From: JACVRW01 sp963803085 | GTDB lineage: Bacteria > Actinomycetota > Thermoleophilia > Solirubrobacterales > Thermoleophilaceae | Reading direction: 5' to 3' | Length of the DNA: 64,000 nt | Assembly: GCA_963803085.1 (NCBI GenBank) | Contig: CAWDLE010000021.1 | Coordinates: 186,001 to 250,000, forward strand | Part shown: piece by piece, positions 57,323 to 64,000 of the stretch | Layout of the letters: each line of letters starts with the position of its first letter | Position numbering within the stretch: the first letter of the stretch is position 1 | The notes under the pieces: model-generated | The model's input: the letters and a program-made list of their open reading frames with translations, nothing else | What the model was told of the DNA's origin: nothing | The model's database searches: none | Position numbers and translations under genes: made by a program

Positions 57323-58210
57323 TCAGGCGGGCGTCGGCGCGGGCTCCCGCGGCCTGAGCGTGGCCACCGCCACGCCCACGATCACGATCGCCACGCCCAG
57401 CAGCTGCACCCCTGACGGGGCCTCGGACAGGATCAGCGCACCCAGGAACACGGTCGTCACCGGTTGGAGCATCAGGACGATCGAGGTGAGCACCGCCGGC
57501 AGGCGCGGCAGCGACACCGAGATCAGCAGCCACCCGAGCACCTGTGAGGACAGCGCGAGCAGCACGAGCCACGCCTGCGCCTCGAGGTTAGGCGTCCAGT
57601 CGATGTCACCGACGATGATGCCGCCGATCGCGGAGAACACGGCCGCGCTGAGCGTGGCGTCGAACAGCGGGCCGGCCGGCCGCCGGATGTCAACGTTGCC
57701 CTGCCGCAGGATCAGGATGAAGATCGCGTAGGTGATCGCAGTGAGCACGCCGAAGACCACTCCGAGGAGCGGATCGTCGCCGTACGCGCCGCTGCCCACG
57801 ACTCCTGAGATCAGGATCACTCCGGCGAACACAACTGGGATCGAGGCCAGCGAGCGGTTTTCCGGCCGCTCGCCCAGCACTGCCCAGGCAAGCAGCGCTA
57901 CCAGCACGACCTGGGTGTTGCCGAGCACCGTCGCGAGCCCCGCGCCCACGGCTTCAATCGAGTGGTGCCAGAAGGTGAGGTCGGCGGCGAACATCACGCC
58001 CGCGATCCAGAGGGGTACGCGCTCGCGCAGGGTCCGCGTGCCGTAGCGCCGGCTCTCGAGCCACGCCAGGAGAGCGAGCACGGGCAGCGCATACGCGCAG
58101 CGGAAGAACGCCGCGGTGGAAGGCGACACCTCCGAGAGCCGCACGAGGATCGCGGAGAAGGCGATCACCATCGCGCCCAGCACACCGGCGAGTACGGGCC
58201 TGTCAGTCAC
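57323..58210 (-). CDS. EamA-family (DMT superfamily) transporter
   Basis: 295 aa with ten TM helices in two EamA repeats. Repeat 1 starts LAGVLGAMVIAFSAILVRLSEVSPSTAAFFRCAYALPVLALLAW and ends ATVLGNTQVVLVALLAW; repeat 2 starts LLGVVFGVLTAITYAIFI and ends LMLQPVTTVFLGALIL. Family members export amino acids, purines or other metabolites. GTG 58210 is 8 nt after TAGTCT. It is divergent from the 58-aa membrane protein, with promoters 36 bp apart. Cargo unknown. Confidence 0.9.
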   Translation of the reverse strand: MTDRPVLAGVLGAMVIAFSAILVRLSEVSPSTAAFFRCAYALPVLALLAWLESRRYGTRTLRERVPLWIAGVMFAADLTFWHHSIEAVGAGLATVLGNTQVVLVALLAWAVLGERPENRSLASIPVVFAGVILISGVVGSGAYGDDPLLGVVFGVLTAITYAIFILILRQGNVDIRRPAGPLFDATLSAAVFSAIGGIIVGDIDWTPNLEAQAWLVLLALSSQVLGWLLISVSLPRLPAVLTSIVLMLQPVTTVFLGALILSEAPSGVQLLGVAIVIVGVAVATLRPREPAPTPA

Positions 58211-58218
58211 GGCGATCG

Positions 58219-58238
58219 AGACTAGCCGGGGATATGGT
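58219..58238. promoter_or_regulatory. back-to-back leaderless promoters
   Basis: Minus strand TAGTCT (58224-58219) is 8 nt before GTG 58210; plus strand TATGGT (58233-58238) is 7 nt before GTG 58246. Only 35 bp separate the two start codons. Confidence 0.5.
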
Positions 58239-58245
58239 GCGGTCC

Positions 58246-58422
58246 GTGAACCGCGACACCGTGCTCTGGACCCTCGTGCTGTTCTTCGGCGCGTCGATCA
58301 TGTTCGCCGCAATTCGCAATGCGACGGAGGATGAGAGCACCGGCCTGTCGCTCGGTTTGCAGCTGTTCGCCGGGCTGCTGTTGATCGGCGCGGTGATCCT
58401 GTTCGTGAGGCGCCGGCGATGA
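58246..58422 (+). CDS. small two-helix membrane protein
   Basis: 58 aa from GTG 58246, placed by TATGGT 7 nt upstream (ATG 58234 would put the -10 inside the gene). Two TM segments, TVLWTLVLFFGASIMFAAI and GLQLFAGLLLIGAVILFV, flank a short polar loop NATEDESTG; the end is RRRR, cytoplasmic by the positive-inside rule. No family recognised. The stop overlaps the NYN gene start (ATGA), so the two are coupled. Confidence 0.65.
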   Translation: MNRDTVLWTLVLFFGASIMFAAIRNATEDESTGLSLGLQLFAGLLLIGAVILFVRRRR

Positions 58423-58790
58423 GATGGTTGGTCGATGGCATGAACGTGATCGGCTCGCGGCCGACGGGCTGGTGGCGCGACCGTCCTGGCGCGATGCGCT
58501 CTCTGGTGGAAGAGCTCGACGCGTTCGCGGAGGGCAGCGGCGACCCGGTGACCGTCGTGCTCGACGGCAAGCCGTTCGACCTGGAGGGCGGTCCCGGGGT
58601 GACCGTGAAGTTCGCCTCGCGTCGCGGTCCCAACGCCGCCGACGACGACATCGCGGCGATCGCGGCGTCCGACGCGAACCCCGCCGACCTGTCAGTCGTG
58701 ACCTCCGACGGCGACCTCGCTCGACGCGTCCGCGACGCCGGGGCGACCGTTCTCGGCGCCGGCGAGTTCCGCCGCAGGCTCGACGGCTAG
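58419..58790 (+). CDS. NYN/YacP-like PIN-fold ribonuclease
   Basis: 123 aa. The Asp cluster of NYN nucleases is in order: VDGMNVIGS (first Asp), VVLDGKPF, ADDDIAAIA and VVTSDGDLARRVRDAGA. YacP/Rae1 members cut mRNA, in Rae1's case on the ribosome. ATG 58419 overlaps the small membrane protein stop. The 3' end overlaps the P450 tail on the other strand by 99 nt. Confidence 0.85.
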   Translation: MRWLVDGMNVIGSRPTGWWRDRPGAMRSLVEELDAFAEGSGDPVTVVLDGKPFDLEGGPGVTVKFASRRGPNAADDDIAAIAASDANPADLSVVTSDGDLARRVRDAGATVLGAGEFRRRLDG

Positions 58791-60114
58791 CGCTAGCCGC
58801 TCGTCCACGATTGCCCGGCAACCACGCCCGGGCACGACCGTCACGTGCCGGATCAGTCCGCGCTCGGGGCGCTGCGACGGCGCGCGCAGGCGCACGCGCT
58901 TCAGCACCTCGCGCAGCACGGTCCGCATCTCGACCTGTGCGAACGAGGCGCCGATGCAGCGCCGCACCCCGCCGCCGAACGGGATCCACGCGTACGACTC
59001 GCCCCCGGGATGCCGAAGGCTCGCGGCCACCGGCCGCTCGCCCCAGGAACCGCTCCGGTCGGAACTCCTCGGGCGACTCGTACAGGTCCGGACGCGCGTG
59101 GAGCACGGCGATCGCCGGCAGCACCAGCGTGCCCGCGGGTAGCTGCCAGCCGGCCACCTCGGTGTCGCGCGTGAGCTTGCGGGCCACGTCCACGATCACG
59201 GGGCGCACGCGCAGGGTCTCCTTCACCACCGCATCGACGTAGTCGTCGTCGTCGAGCGACTCGGTGAGGCGCTCGAGCACGCGCGGAGTACGCAGCAGGC
59301 GCTCGAAGGCCCAGGACAGCCCGGTGGCGGTGGTCTCGTGGCCGGCTGTGAGCAGAGTCATCAGCTCGTCGCGCAGCTCCACGTCGGTCATCGCCGTCCC
59401 GTCCTCGTGTTGCGCCGAGAGCAGAAGCGAGAGAACGTCGTCGCGCTCCTCACCGTCGTCCGCGGCACGCCGGTCGGCGATCTCCGCGTAGATCAGCTCG
59501 TCGACGGCGGCCCGCGCCTTGCGGAAGCGGGCGGCCGGTGTGAGGCCGCCAAGGTCACGCTCGAAGAACGGGATCCAGTTCAGGACGCTCGTCAGCTCGC
59601 CGAGCGGCGGGATGCGCTCGCGGAAGAGATCCATGCGCGCGTCGTCGCGCACACCGAACACCGCGCGCAGGATCACCTCGAGCGTGATCGCCTGCATGCG
59701 CGGGCGCAGCTCGATCTCTTTGCCGAGCGGCCAGCGCGCCACCTCGCGCTCGGTGGCCTCGGCCATCACCTCCACGTAGCGGCGCACGCTCTCGCCATGG
59801 AAGGGCGGGAGCAACAGCTTGCGCTGGCTCATGTGGCGCTGCTCGTCGAGGGTGAGGAGCGAGTGCTCGCCGAGCGCGTCGCCGAGCGCCAGCGCGTTGG
59901 CCTCGCCCGCGTGGAAGATTGTGGGGTCGCCGGTGAAGACGCGCTTCACCTCCGCCGGATCGGCCACGTACACCACGCGCCCGAAGATCGGGAAGCGCGA
60001 CGAGAAGACGTCCCCGTAGCGGCGCCAGCGCTTGATCATCCAGCCATACGGCGAGGCCGTGACGAACGCGGCCTGCATCAGGCTGGGCATCCGGGGGCCG
60101 GGTGGAAAGCTCAC
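58692..60114 (-). pseudogene. cytochrome P450, frameshifted before the heme loop
   Basis: GTG 60114 overlaps the hydrolase stop (GTGA). Up to base 59045 the frame carries the P450 core: I-helix LLTAGHETTATGLSW, K-helix KETLRVRP, then ESPEEFRPERFL. One extra C (plus strand CCCC 59041-59044) then breaks the frame. Removing it gives GERPVAASLRHPGGESYAWIPFGGGVRRCIGASFAQVE, with the heme-ligand Cys, and continues to a stop at 58692. Repaired length is about 473 aa, with a tail of ~35 extra residues overlapping the NYN gene. As it stands the protein would lack its heme ligand. A base-call error is as likely as a pseudogene. It is co-transcribed with the hydrolase upstream. Confidence 0.82.
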
Positions 60115-61313
60115 CCGGAGGTTGTACCAGCCAGGAACTTTCTGATCGCCGCGTGCGTCTCGCGCGGCCGCTCCACCTGAGGCACGTGGCCGCACTCTAG
60201 CTCCACGTGCCGTGCCTTCGGCAGCGCCTTCTGGACGTGCTTCATGAAGCCGATCGGCACGAGCGTGTCGTTGCGGCCCCAGACGAACAGCGATTCGCAC
60301 TGAAGCGTTTCGAGGCGGGTCCAGAACCCGTTCTCGCCGTGCGGCTCGTCCAGGTAGATGTTGCGCGCCGCGGCATAGAACGCCGCGCGCCCGCTGCGGC
60401 TGAGGTACGCGCGCAGGAACTCGTCCACCCCCGCCGCGGTCCAGCCGCCGTTGCCGGCCGGCACGAGCCGCCGGACCATTGCCTCGACCACGGGGCGCGG
60501 AGCGGGCTGGATCAGCCCGAGCTCCGGCCGAAGCGCTCGCAGCATCGGCGCCCACGGACGCGACCGCAGCCACGCGAGCGCGGGGCTCAGCAGCAGCAGG
60601 CCGCCGATGCGGTCGGGATCGACGAGGCCCGCCTCGATCGCCACACGTCCGCCCATGCTGTTGCCGGCGATGTGCGCGCGCTCGATGCCGAGCGCGTCCA
60701 TCGCCGCGAATGCGGAGCGGGCGAACCAGGGCGCGTCGTAGGGCGCGCCGATCGGCTTGTCGGACTCGCCGAACCCGGGCAGGTCGATCGCGACGACGCG
60801 ATAGGTATCGGCCAGCGCGGAGACGGTGGGGAGGAAGGAGGCCTTCGTCCCACCAAGGCCGTGCAAGCACACGATCGTCTCGGGGCCGGTACCTGCGGAG
60901 AGCACGGAGATCGAGCCGAATCCGCGCGTGCGCACCATGCCGAACTCGAGCCGCCCCGGCTCCTGGGAGCCGTTCGTGGCCGCCAGGAACCCCACGCCCA
61001 CGTGAAGGCTGCCGCGAATCTGAAGCCGGCCGGCGCGGAACGCGTCCATGCCGCCGCGCATGTCGGCGGCGATCTTCCGCCAGGTGGCGGGGTCGGCAGT
61101 GAGCACGGCGTCCGGCTCGGCGCTCTCGCTCGCGCCACGGAGGCGCGCGCGCCGCCCGGCGATCACCGCGTCGCAGGAGCGCCCGCCGGTCACTTCCAAC
61201 CGGACGCGTGCCCGCCCGCCCGGCACATGCATCACGTCCGCGTCGAAGCGCTCTGCGAGCGACGCGATTCCGTCGGTCGGCGCGGTGCCGGGTGCCCGTG
61301 TGGCCGTCGTCAT
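60111..61313 (-). CDS. SCP2-like domain fused to an alpha/beta-hydrolase
   Basis: 400 aa from ATG 61313; the frame is open 67 codons further but that stretch covers the AT-rich promoter. Residues about 20-125 resemble the SCP2 sterol-carrier fold (RARVRLEVTGG, AVLTADPATWRKIAADMRGGMDAFRAGRLQIRGSLHVGVGFLAAT), which binds lipids. The rest is an alpha/beta-hydrolase: HGLGGTKASFLP oxyanion, AGNSMGGRV nucleophile Ser, WGRNDTLVP Asp, CGHVPQVE His. Likely an esterase or thioesterase for a hydrophobic ester, with the P450 downstream acting on the same compound (inference). Divergent from the ROK gene. Confidence 0.85.
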   Translation of the reverse strand: MTTATRAPGTAPTDGIASLAERFDADVMHVPGGRARVRLEVTGGRSCDAVIAGRRARLRGASESAEPDAVLTADPATWRKIAADMRGGMDAFRAGRLQIRGSLHVGVGFLAATNGSQEPGRLEFGMVRTRGFGSISVLSAGTGPETIVCLHGLGGTKASFLPTVSALADTYRVVAIDLPGFGESDKPIGAPYDAPWFARSAFAAMDALGIERAHIAGNSMGGRVAIEAGLVDPDRIGGLLLLSPALAWLRSRPWAPMLRALRPELGLIQPAPRPVVEAMVRRLVPAGNGGWTAAGVDEFLRAYLSRSGRAAFYAAARNIYLDEPHGENGFWTRLETLQCESLFVWGRNDTLVPIGFMKHVQKALPKARHVELECGHVPQVERPRETHAAIRKFLAGTTSG

Positions 61314-61397
61314 CCTCCGATCAATACCACCGAAACCGTGCCCCGAACCATCCTCACCGTCCCGGATGGCATCCAGCACTTGCGGCAGGATCGAACA

Positions 61398-61407
61398 AAC
61401 ATATGTT
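61398..61407. promoter_or_regulatory. AT-rich palindrome AACATATGTT upstream of the ROK gene
   Basis: Perfect 10-bp palindrome inside an AT-rich island (61391-61417) of an otherwise GC-rich 158-nt intergenic region, 28 nt before the -35. A plausible operator for the ROK regulator. Confidence 0.45.
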
Positions 61408-61434
61408 GTTTTTGTGTCGACTTCGGCCGAGTCC

Positions 61435-61464
61435 TTGACAAACCCGACAGCGGTCGGAGAGGAT
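61435..61464 (+). promoter_or_regulatory. promoter of the ROK regulator gene
   Basis: TTGACA (61435-61440), 18 nt, GAGGAT (61459-61464), then 7 nt to ATG 61472. The -35 is a consensus match, the -10 is weak. Confidence 0.5.
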
Positions 61465-61471
61465 CGCGCCC

Positions 61472-62686
61472 ATGGAGGAGGAGCCAGGGACGGCGCCGTC
61501 CCTGCGCGAAACAAACCGGCTGCGTGTGATTCAGGCGCTGCAGATCCTGGGGGTCACGAGCCGCGCCGACGTGGCTCGCCACACCCGGCTGTCGCGCTCG
61601 ACCGTTTCGACGATCGTGGCGACCCTGCAAGCCGAGGGGATCGTGGTCGATCGTGACCCCGACGGACGCTCGCAGGGAGGCGGTGGCCGCCCGCCCGCGC
61701 CGATCGCCCTCTATCCCGCGGCGGGCCTCGCCATCGGGGTCGACTTCGGCAAGCGCCATCTGGCTGTCGCGCTCGCAGACCTCTCCCATGAGATCCTCGC
61801 GGAGGAATGGCGCGAGATGCCGGACGACTACGACGCAGCGACGGGCATCGAGAGCGCGGCCGAGATGGTCGAGCTCGTGCTGGACGCCGCGGGCGCGGAC
61901 CGCGAGCGAGTGCTCGGCGTCGGGATGGGCCTTCCCGGCCCGGTGCATCGCAGCGGCGTGGTGGGCTCGTCCGCCATCCTGCCCGGCTGGGCCGGCACCC
62001 ACGCCTCCGAGCGCATGAGCGAACGGCTCGGCATGGAGGTCTGGCTGCGCAACGACGCGAACCTGGGTGCGCTCGCCGAGGCCATTTGGGGCGCCGGTCG
62101 CGGCGCCTCGGGGATCGTCTACCTCAAGTTGGCGACGGGAATCGGCGCCGGAATCGTGATTGACGGGCGACTGTTCGGGGGCGCCGGCGGTACCGCCGGG
62201 GAGATCGGCCACACGTCGCTCGACGAGACAGGCGACATCTGCCGCTGTGGGAGTCGCGGCTGCCTGGAGACGTACGCAAGCGCCGCGGCGATAGCGGGCC
62301 TTCTGAGCCGCAGCCTCGGCGAACCACTCAGCCCGGACGACGTGACGCAGCGGGCCGTCGACGGCGATCCCGGATGCCGGCGCGCACTCGCCGATGCCGG
62401 CCGCCACATCGGGGCCGCCGTGGCGGACCTCGTCAACCTCATCAACCCCGAGCGGATCATCGTGGGGGGCAGCATGGCCATCGCCGGAGATGTGCTGCTC
62501 GACCCGCTCAGAGAAGCAGTCGGACTACGAGCCATCCCGAGCGCAGCGGAGGACGTGGAAATCGTCCTCGGCGAACTCGGGGAGCGCGCCGAATTGCTCG
62601 GCGCGGTGGCGCTCGTGCTCCATGAGGCCGGTCCCGCATGGAGCGGGCCGGCCCCGGCGGTCAAGAAGGCAACGGTAACTCGGTAA
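61472..62686 (+). CDS. ROK-family transcriptional regulator (NagC/XylR-like)
   Basis: 404 aa. The N-terminal winged helix (about 12-75, RADVARHTRLSRSTVSTIVATLQAEG) is joined to a ROK sugar-kinase fold: GVDFGKRHLAVALAD, GVGMGLPGPVHRSG, GIGAGIVIDGRLFGGAGGTAGEIGH, and the zinc motif CRCGSRGCLE. It binds a sugar in the kinase domain and represses transport genes. It lies 9 nt upstream of the xylose-type binding-protein gene, so it is probably their autoregulated repressor. An AT-rich palindrome is in the promoter region. Confidence 0.93.
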   Translation: MEEEPGTAPSLRETNRLRVIQALQILGVTSRADVARHTRLSRSTVSTIVATLQAEGIVVDRDPDGRSQGGGGRPPAPIALYPAAGLAIGVDFGKRHLAVALADLSHEILAEEWREMPDDYDAATGIESAAEMVELVLDAAGADRERVLGVGMGLPGPVHRSGVVGSSAILPGWAGTHASERMSERLGMEVWLRNDANLGALAEAIWGAGRGASGIVYLKLATGIGAGIVIDGRLFGGAGGTAGEIGHTSLDETGDICRCGSRGCLETYASAAAIAGLLSRSLGEPLSPDDVTQRAVDGDPGCRRALADAGRHIGAAVADLVNLINPERIIVGGSMAIAGDVLLDPLREAVGLRAIPSAAEDVEIVLGELGERAELLGAVALVLHEAGPAWSGPAPAVKKATVTR

Positions 62687-62695
62687 GGAGGGCAC

Positions 62696-63805
62696 ATGCT
62701 CAGATTCAGAACGCTCGGCGTGATCTTCGTGCTGGTGGGTGCAATGGCACTCGCGGCGTGCGGTGACGACGACAGCGGCAGCTCGGATAGTGGAAGCAGC
62801 ACTAGTGGTGACGGCGGTGGAAGCGGTTCGATTGCGCTGCTGCTTCCGGAGTCGAAGACGGCTCGCTACGAGTCGCAGGACCGGCCGAACTTCGAAGCCA
62901 AGGCGAAGGAGCTCTGCCCGGACTGCGAGATCATCTACTCGAACGCGGACCAGGACGCGGCCAAGCAGCAGCAGCAGGCTGAGGCCGCCATCACGAAGGG
63001 CGCGAAGGTGCTCGTGCTCGACCCGGTGGACGCCGCGTCGGCAGGTGCGATCGTGAACCGCGCGAAGCAGGCGCAGATTCCGGTGATCAGCTACGACCGC
63101 CTGATCACGGACGCTGACATCGACTACTACATCTCGTTCGACAACGAGCAGGTCGGCAAGCTTCAGGGCGAGAGCCTCGTCAAGAAGCTCACCGACGATG
63201 GCGCCAAGGGCAGCCTCATCATGATCAACGGCGCCCCGACGGACAACAACGCCAAGCTGTTCAAGGAGGGCGCGCACAGCGTCATCGACAGCAGCGACTA
63301 CAAGGTGGCGAAGGAGTACGACACGCCTGACTGGAGCCCGGACAAGGCCCAGCAGGAGATGGAGCAGGCGATCACGGCCGTCGGCAAGGACGGATTCGTG
63401 GGCGTCTACGCCGCCAACGATGGAACCGCCGGCGGCGCGATTGCTGCGATGAAGGGCAATGGCGTCGATCCCAAGACCCGCCCGACGACCGGGCAGGATG
63501 CGGAGCTCGCGGCCATCCAGCGCATCCTCATCGACGAGCAGTACATGACCGTCTACAAGGCGATCAAGGCCGAGGCAGAATCCGCGGCAGAGCTGGCCAC
63601 GGCCCTCGCCATGGGCAAGACGCCGCCCGCAGCTGACGACAAGATCGACAACGGGACCAAGCAGGTTCCGTCGATCCTGCTGACCCCTGTGGCGGTCACC
63701 AAGGACAACATCAACGACACGATCATTAAGGACAACTTCTGGACGGCGGACGAGATCTGCACCGGCAAGTACGCAGCCGCCTGCAAGGAAGCTGGCATCC
63801 AGTAG
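62696..63805 (+). CDS. xylose-type sugar ABC transporter substrate-binding lipoprotein
   Basis: 369 aa. The lipoprotein signal peptide has lipobox ALAAC (Cys near residue 22), followed by a Gly/Ser/Asp linker. The periplasmic binding protein fold (peripla_BP_4 type) has IALLLPESKTARYESQDRPNFEAKAKEL, VISYDRLITDADIDYYISFDNEQVGKLQGE, VGVYAANDGTAGGAIAAM and GQDAELAAIQRILIDEQYMTVYK. The phrases SYDRLI and QYMTVYK match XylF/ChvE sugar-binding proteins. AAGGAGG lies 5 nt before the ATG, a strong SD. A hairpin then precedes the ATPase gene. Confidence 0.93.
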   Translation: MLRFRTLGVIFVLVGAMALAACGDDDSGSSDSGSSTSGDGGGSGSIALLLPESKTARYESQDRPNFEAKAKELCPDCEIIYSNADQDAAKQQQQAEAAITKGAKVLVLDPVDAASAGAIVNRAKQAQIPVISYDRLITDADIDYYISFDNEQVGKLQGESLVKKLTDDGAKGSLIMINGAPTDNNAKLFKEGAHSVIDSSDYKVAKEYDTPDWSPDKAQQEMEQAITAVGKDGFVGVYAANDGTAGGAIAAMKGNGVDPKTRPTTGQDAELAAIQRILIDEQYMTVYKAIKAEAESAAELATALAMGKTPPAADDKIDNGTKQVPSILLTPVAVTKDNINDTIIKDNFWTADEICTGKYAAACKEAGIQ

Positions 63806-63820
63806 GGCCTGTGGGGAAGA

Positions 63821-63850
63821 ATGGGGGCGTCCCGTGTGGGGCGCCCCCAT
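63821..63850 (+). terminator. intercistronic hairpin between binding-protein and ATPase genes
   Basis: ATGGGGGCG (63821-63829) pairs with CGCCCCCAT (63842-63850); CCC and GGG inside the loop extend the stem. No T-run. Likely an attenuator or RNA stabiliser that keeps binding-protein mRNA in excess. Confidence 0.5.
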
Positions 63851-63872
63851 CCTCATCTCTGGAAGGAGCCGA

Positions 63873-64000
63873 ATGAACAGCAACGGGAGCACGCCGGTGC
63901 TCGCCCTGAAAGGGGTGAGCAAGAGCTTCGGCCCGGTCCAGGCGCTCAAGAACGTGGACTTCGAAGTGCTGCCCGGCGAGGTGGTGGCGCTCGTGGGCGA
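63873..64000 (+). CDS. sugar ABC transporter ATP-binding protein, xylose/ribose type (5' end only)
   Basis: Only the first 42 codons and part of the next are in the window. The start LALKGVSKSFGPVQALKNVDFEVLPGEVVALVGE is the first strand and A-loop of an XylG/RbsA-type ATPase; the Walker A glycines begin at the very end of the window. ATG 63873 has GGAAGGAG about 6 nt upstream. It belongs to the operon with the ROK regulator and binding protein; the permease is expected beyond base 64000. Confidence 0.88.
   Translation, partial: MNSNGSTPVLALKGVSKSFGPVQALKNVDFEVLPGEVVALVG

Noticed and set aside
58222..60870. Apparent 882-aa minus-strand protein covering part of the hydrolase, P450 and DMT promoter region
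   Set aside because: A mixture of an alternative frame of the hydrolase, the P450 N-terminal part, and frameshifted read-through.

Overview
The window is a dense, roughly 70 % G+C stretch of bacterial chromosome. The family content suggests a free-living soil actinobacterium of the Thermoleophilia/Solirubrobacterales type. The clues are tandem MMPL transporters, CHAD, Tim44-like and LVIVD-repeat proteins, several acyl-CoA dehydrogenases, a CaiB-type CoA transferase, MeaB, and many GTG starts preceded by a -10 element with no ribosome binding site. This placement is inference: no rRNA or other phylogenetic marker is present. I saw no tRNA, rRNA, CRISPR array, transposase or phage gene. Genes are packed with 1-4 nt overlaps (ATGA, GTGA), and no gene-free stretch exceeds about 160 bases.

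Layout. 1-3404: a leftward acyl-CoA catabolic operon divergent from a Rieske oxygenase and its TetR regulator. 3479-9603: secreted proteins (nuclease/phosphatase-like, LVIVD propeller, glycerophosphodiesterase), an omega-aminotransferase and a VOC protein. 9600-10646: a DmpA-type peptidase. 10679-21289: a long rightward run (P-loop kinase, HDAC-like amidohydrolase, S9 peptidase, complete peptide-type ABC importer, aldehyde dehydrogenase) that meets a leftward aminotransferase, FAD oxidoreductase and IclR regulator, themselves divergent from a second Rieske oxygenase (24495-25565). Read together, 10.7-25.6 kb looks like an uptake and catabolism island for acylated or N-methylated amines, polyamines or peptides. 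25566-32428: a CocE hydrolase, a CaiB CoA transferase and two acyl-CoA dehydrogenases, divergent over a perfect palindrome from a MoaD-like protein and a zinc-ribbon formamidase. 32476-37024: two tandem MMPL/RND exporters separated by two perfect palindromes. 37152-41690: acetyltransferase, receiver protein, histidine kinase, LuxR-type regulator and MreB. 41687-49258: methyltransferase, MacB/LolD-type ABC exporter, VOC proteins, secreted M15-like peptidase, MeaB and CHAD protein. 49263-52834: a phosphodiesterase-glycosyltransferase fusion converging on a membrane glycosyltransferase. 52861-58790: acyl-CoA dehydrogenase, Tim44-like protein, a GcvH-like protein without its lipoyl lysine, a DMT transporter and an NYN nuclease. 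58692-61313: a cytochrome P450 and an SCP2-like/hydrolase protein. 61472-64000: a ROK regulator and the start of a xylose-type sugar ABC importer.

Two genes, the histidine kinase (near 39768) and the P450 (near 59041), each carry one extra G/C in a short homopolymer. The extra base shifts the frame in the middle of a conserved domain. This produces long misleading ORFs, such as an apparent kinase-regulator fusion. They are either recent pseudogenes or consensus errors.

Two sequence-level patterns recur. A TAnnnT -10 hexamer lies 5-10 nt before many start codons, which implies leaderless transcription. A short palindrome built on GGGGTCAGACCCC occurs once between genes and once in frame inside an aminotransferase gene.
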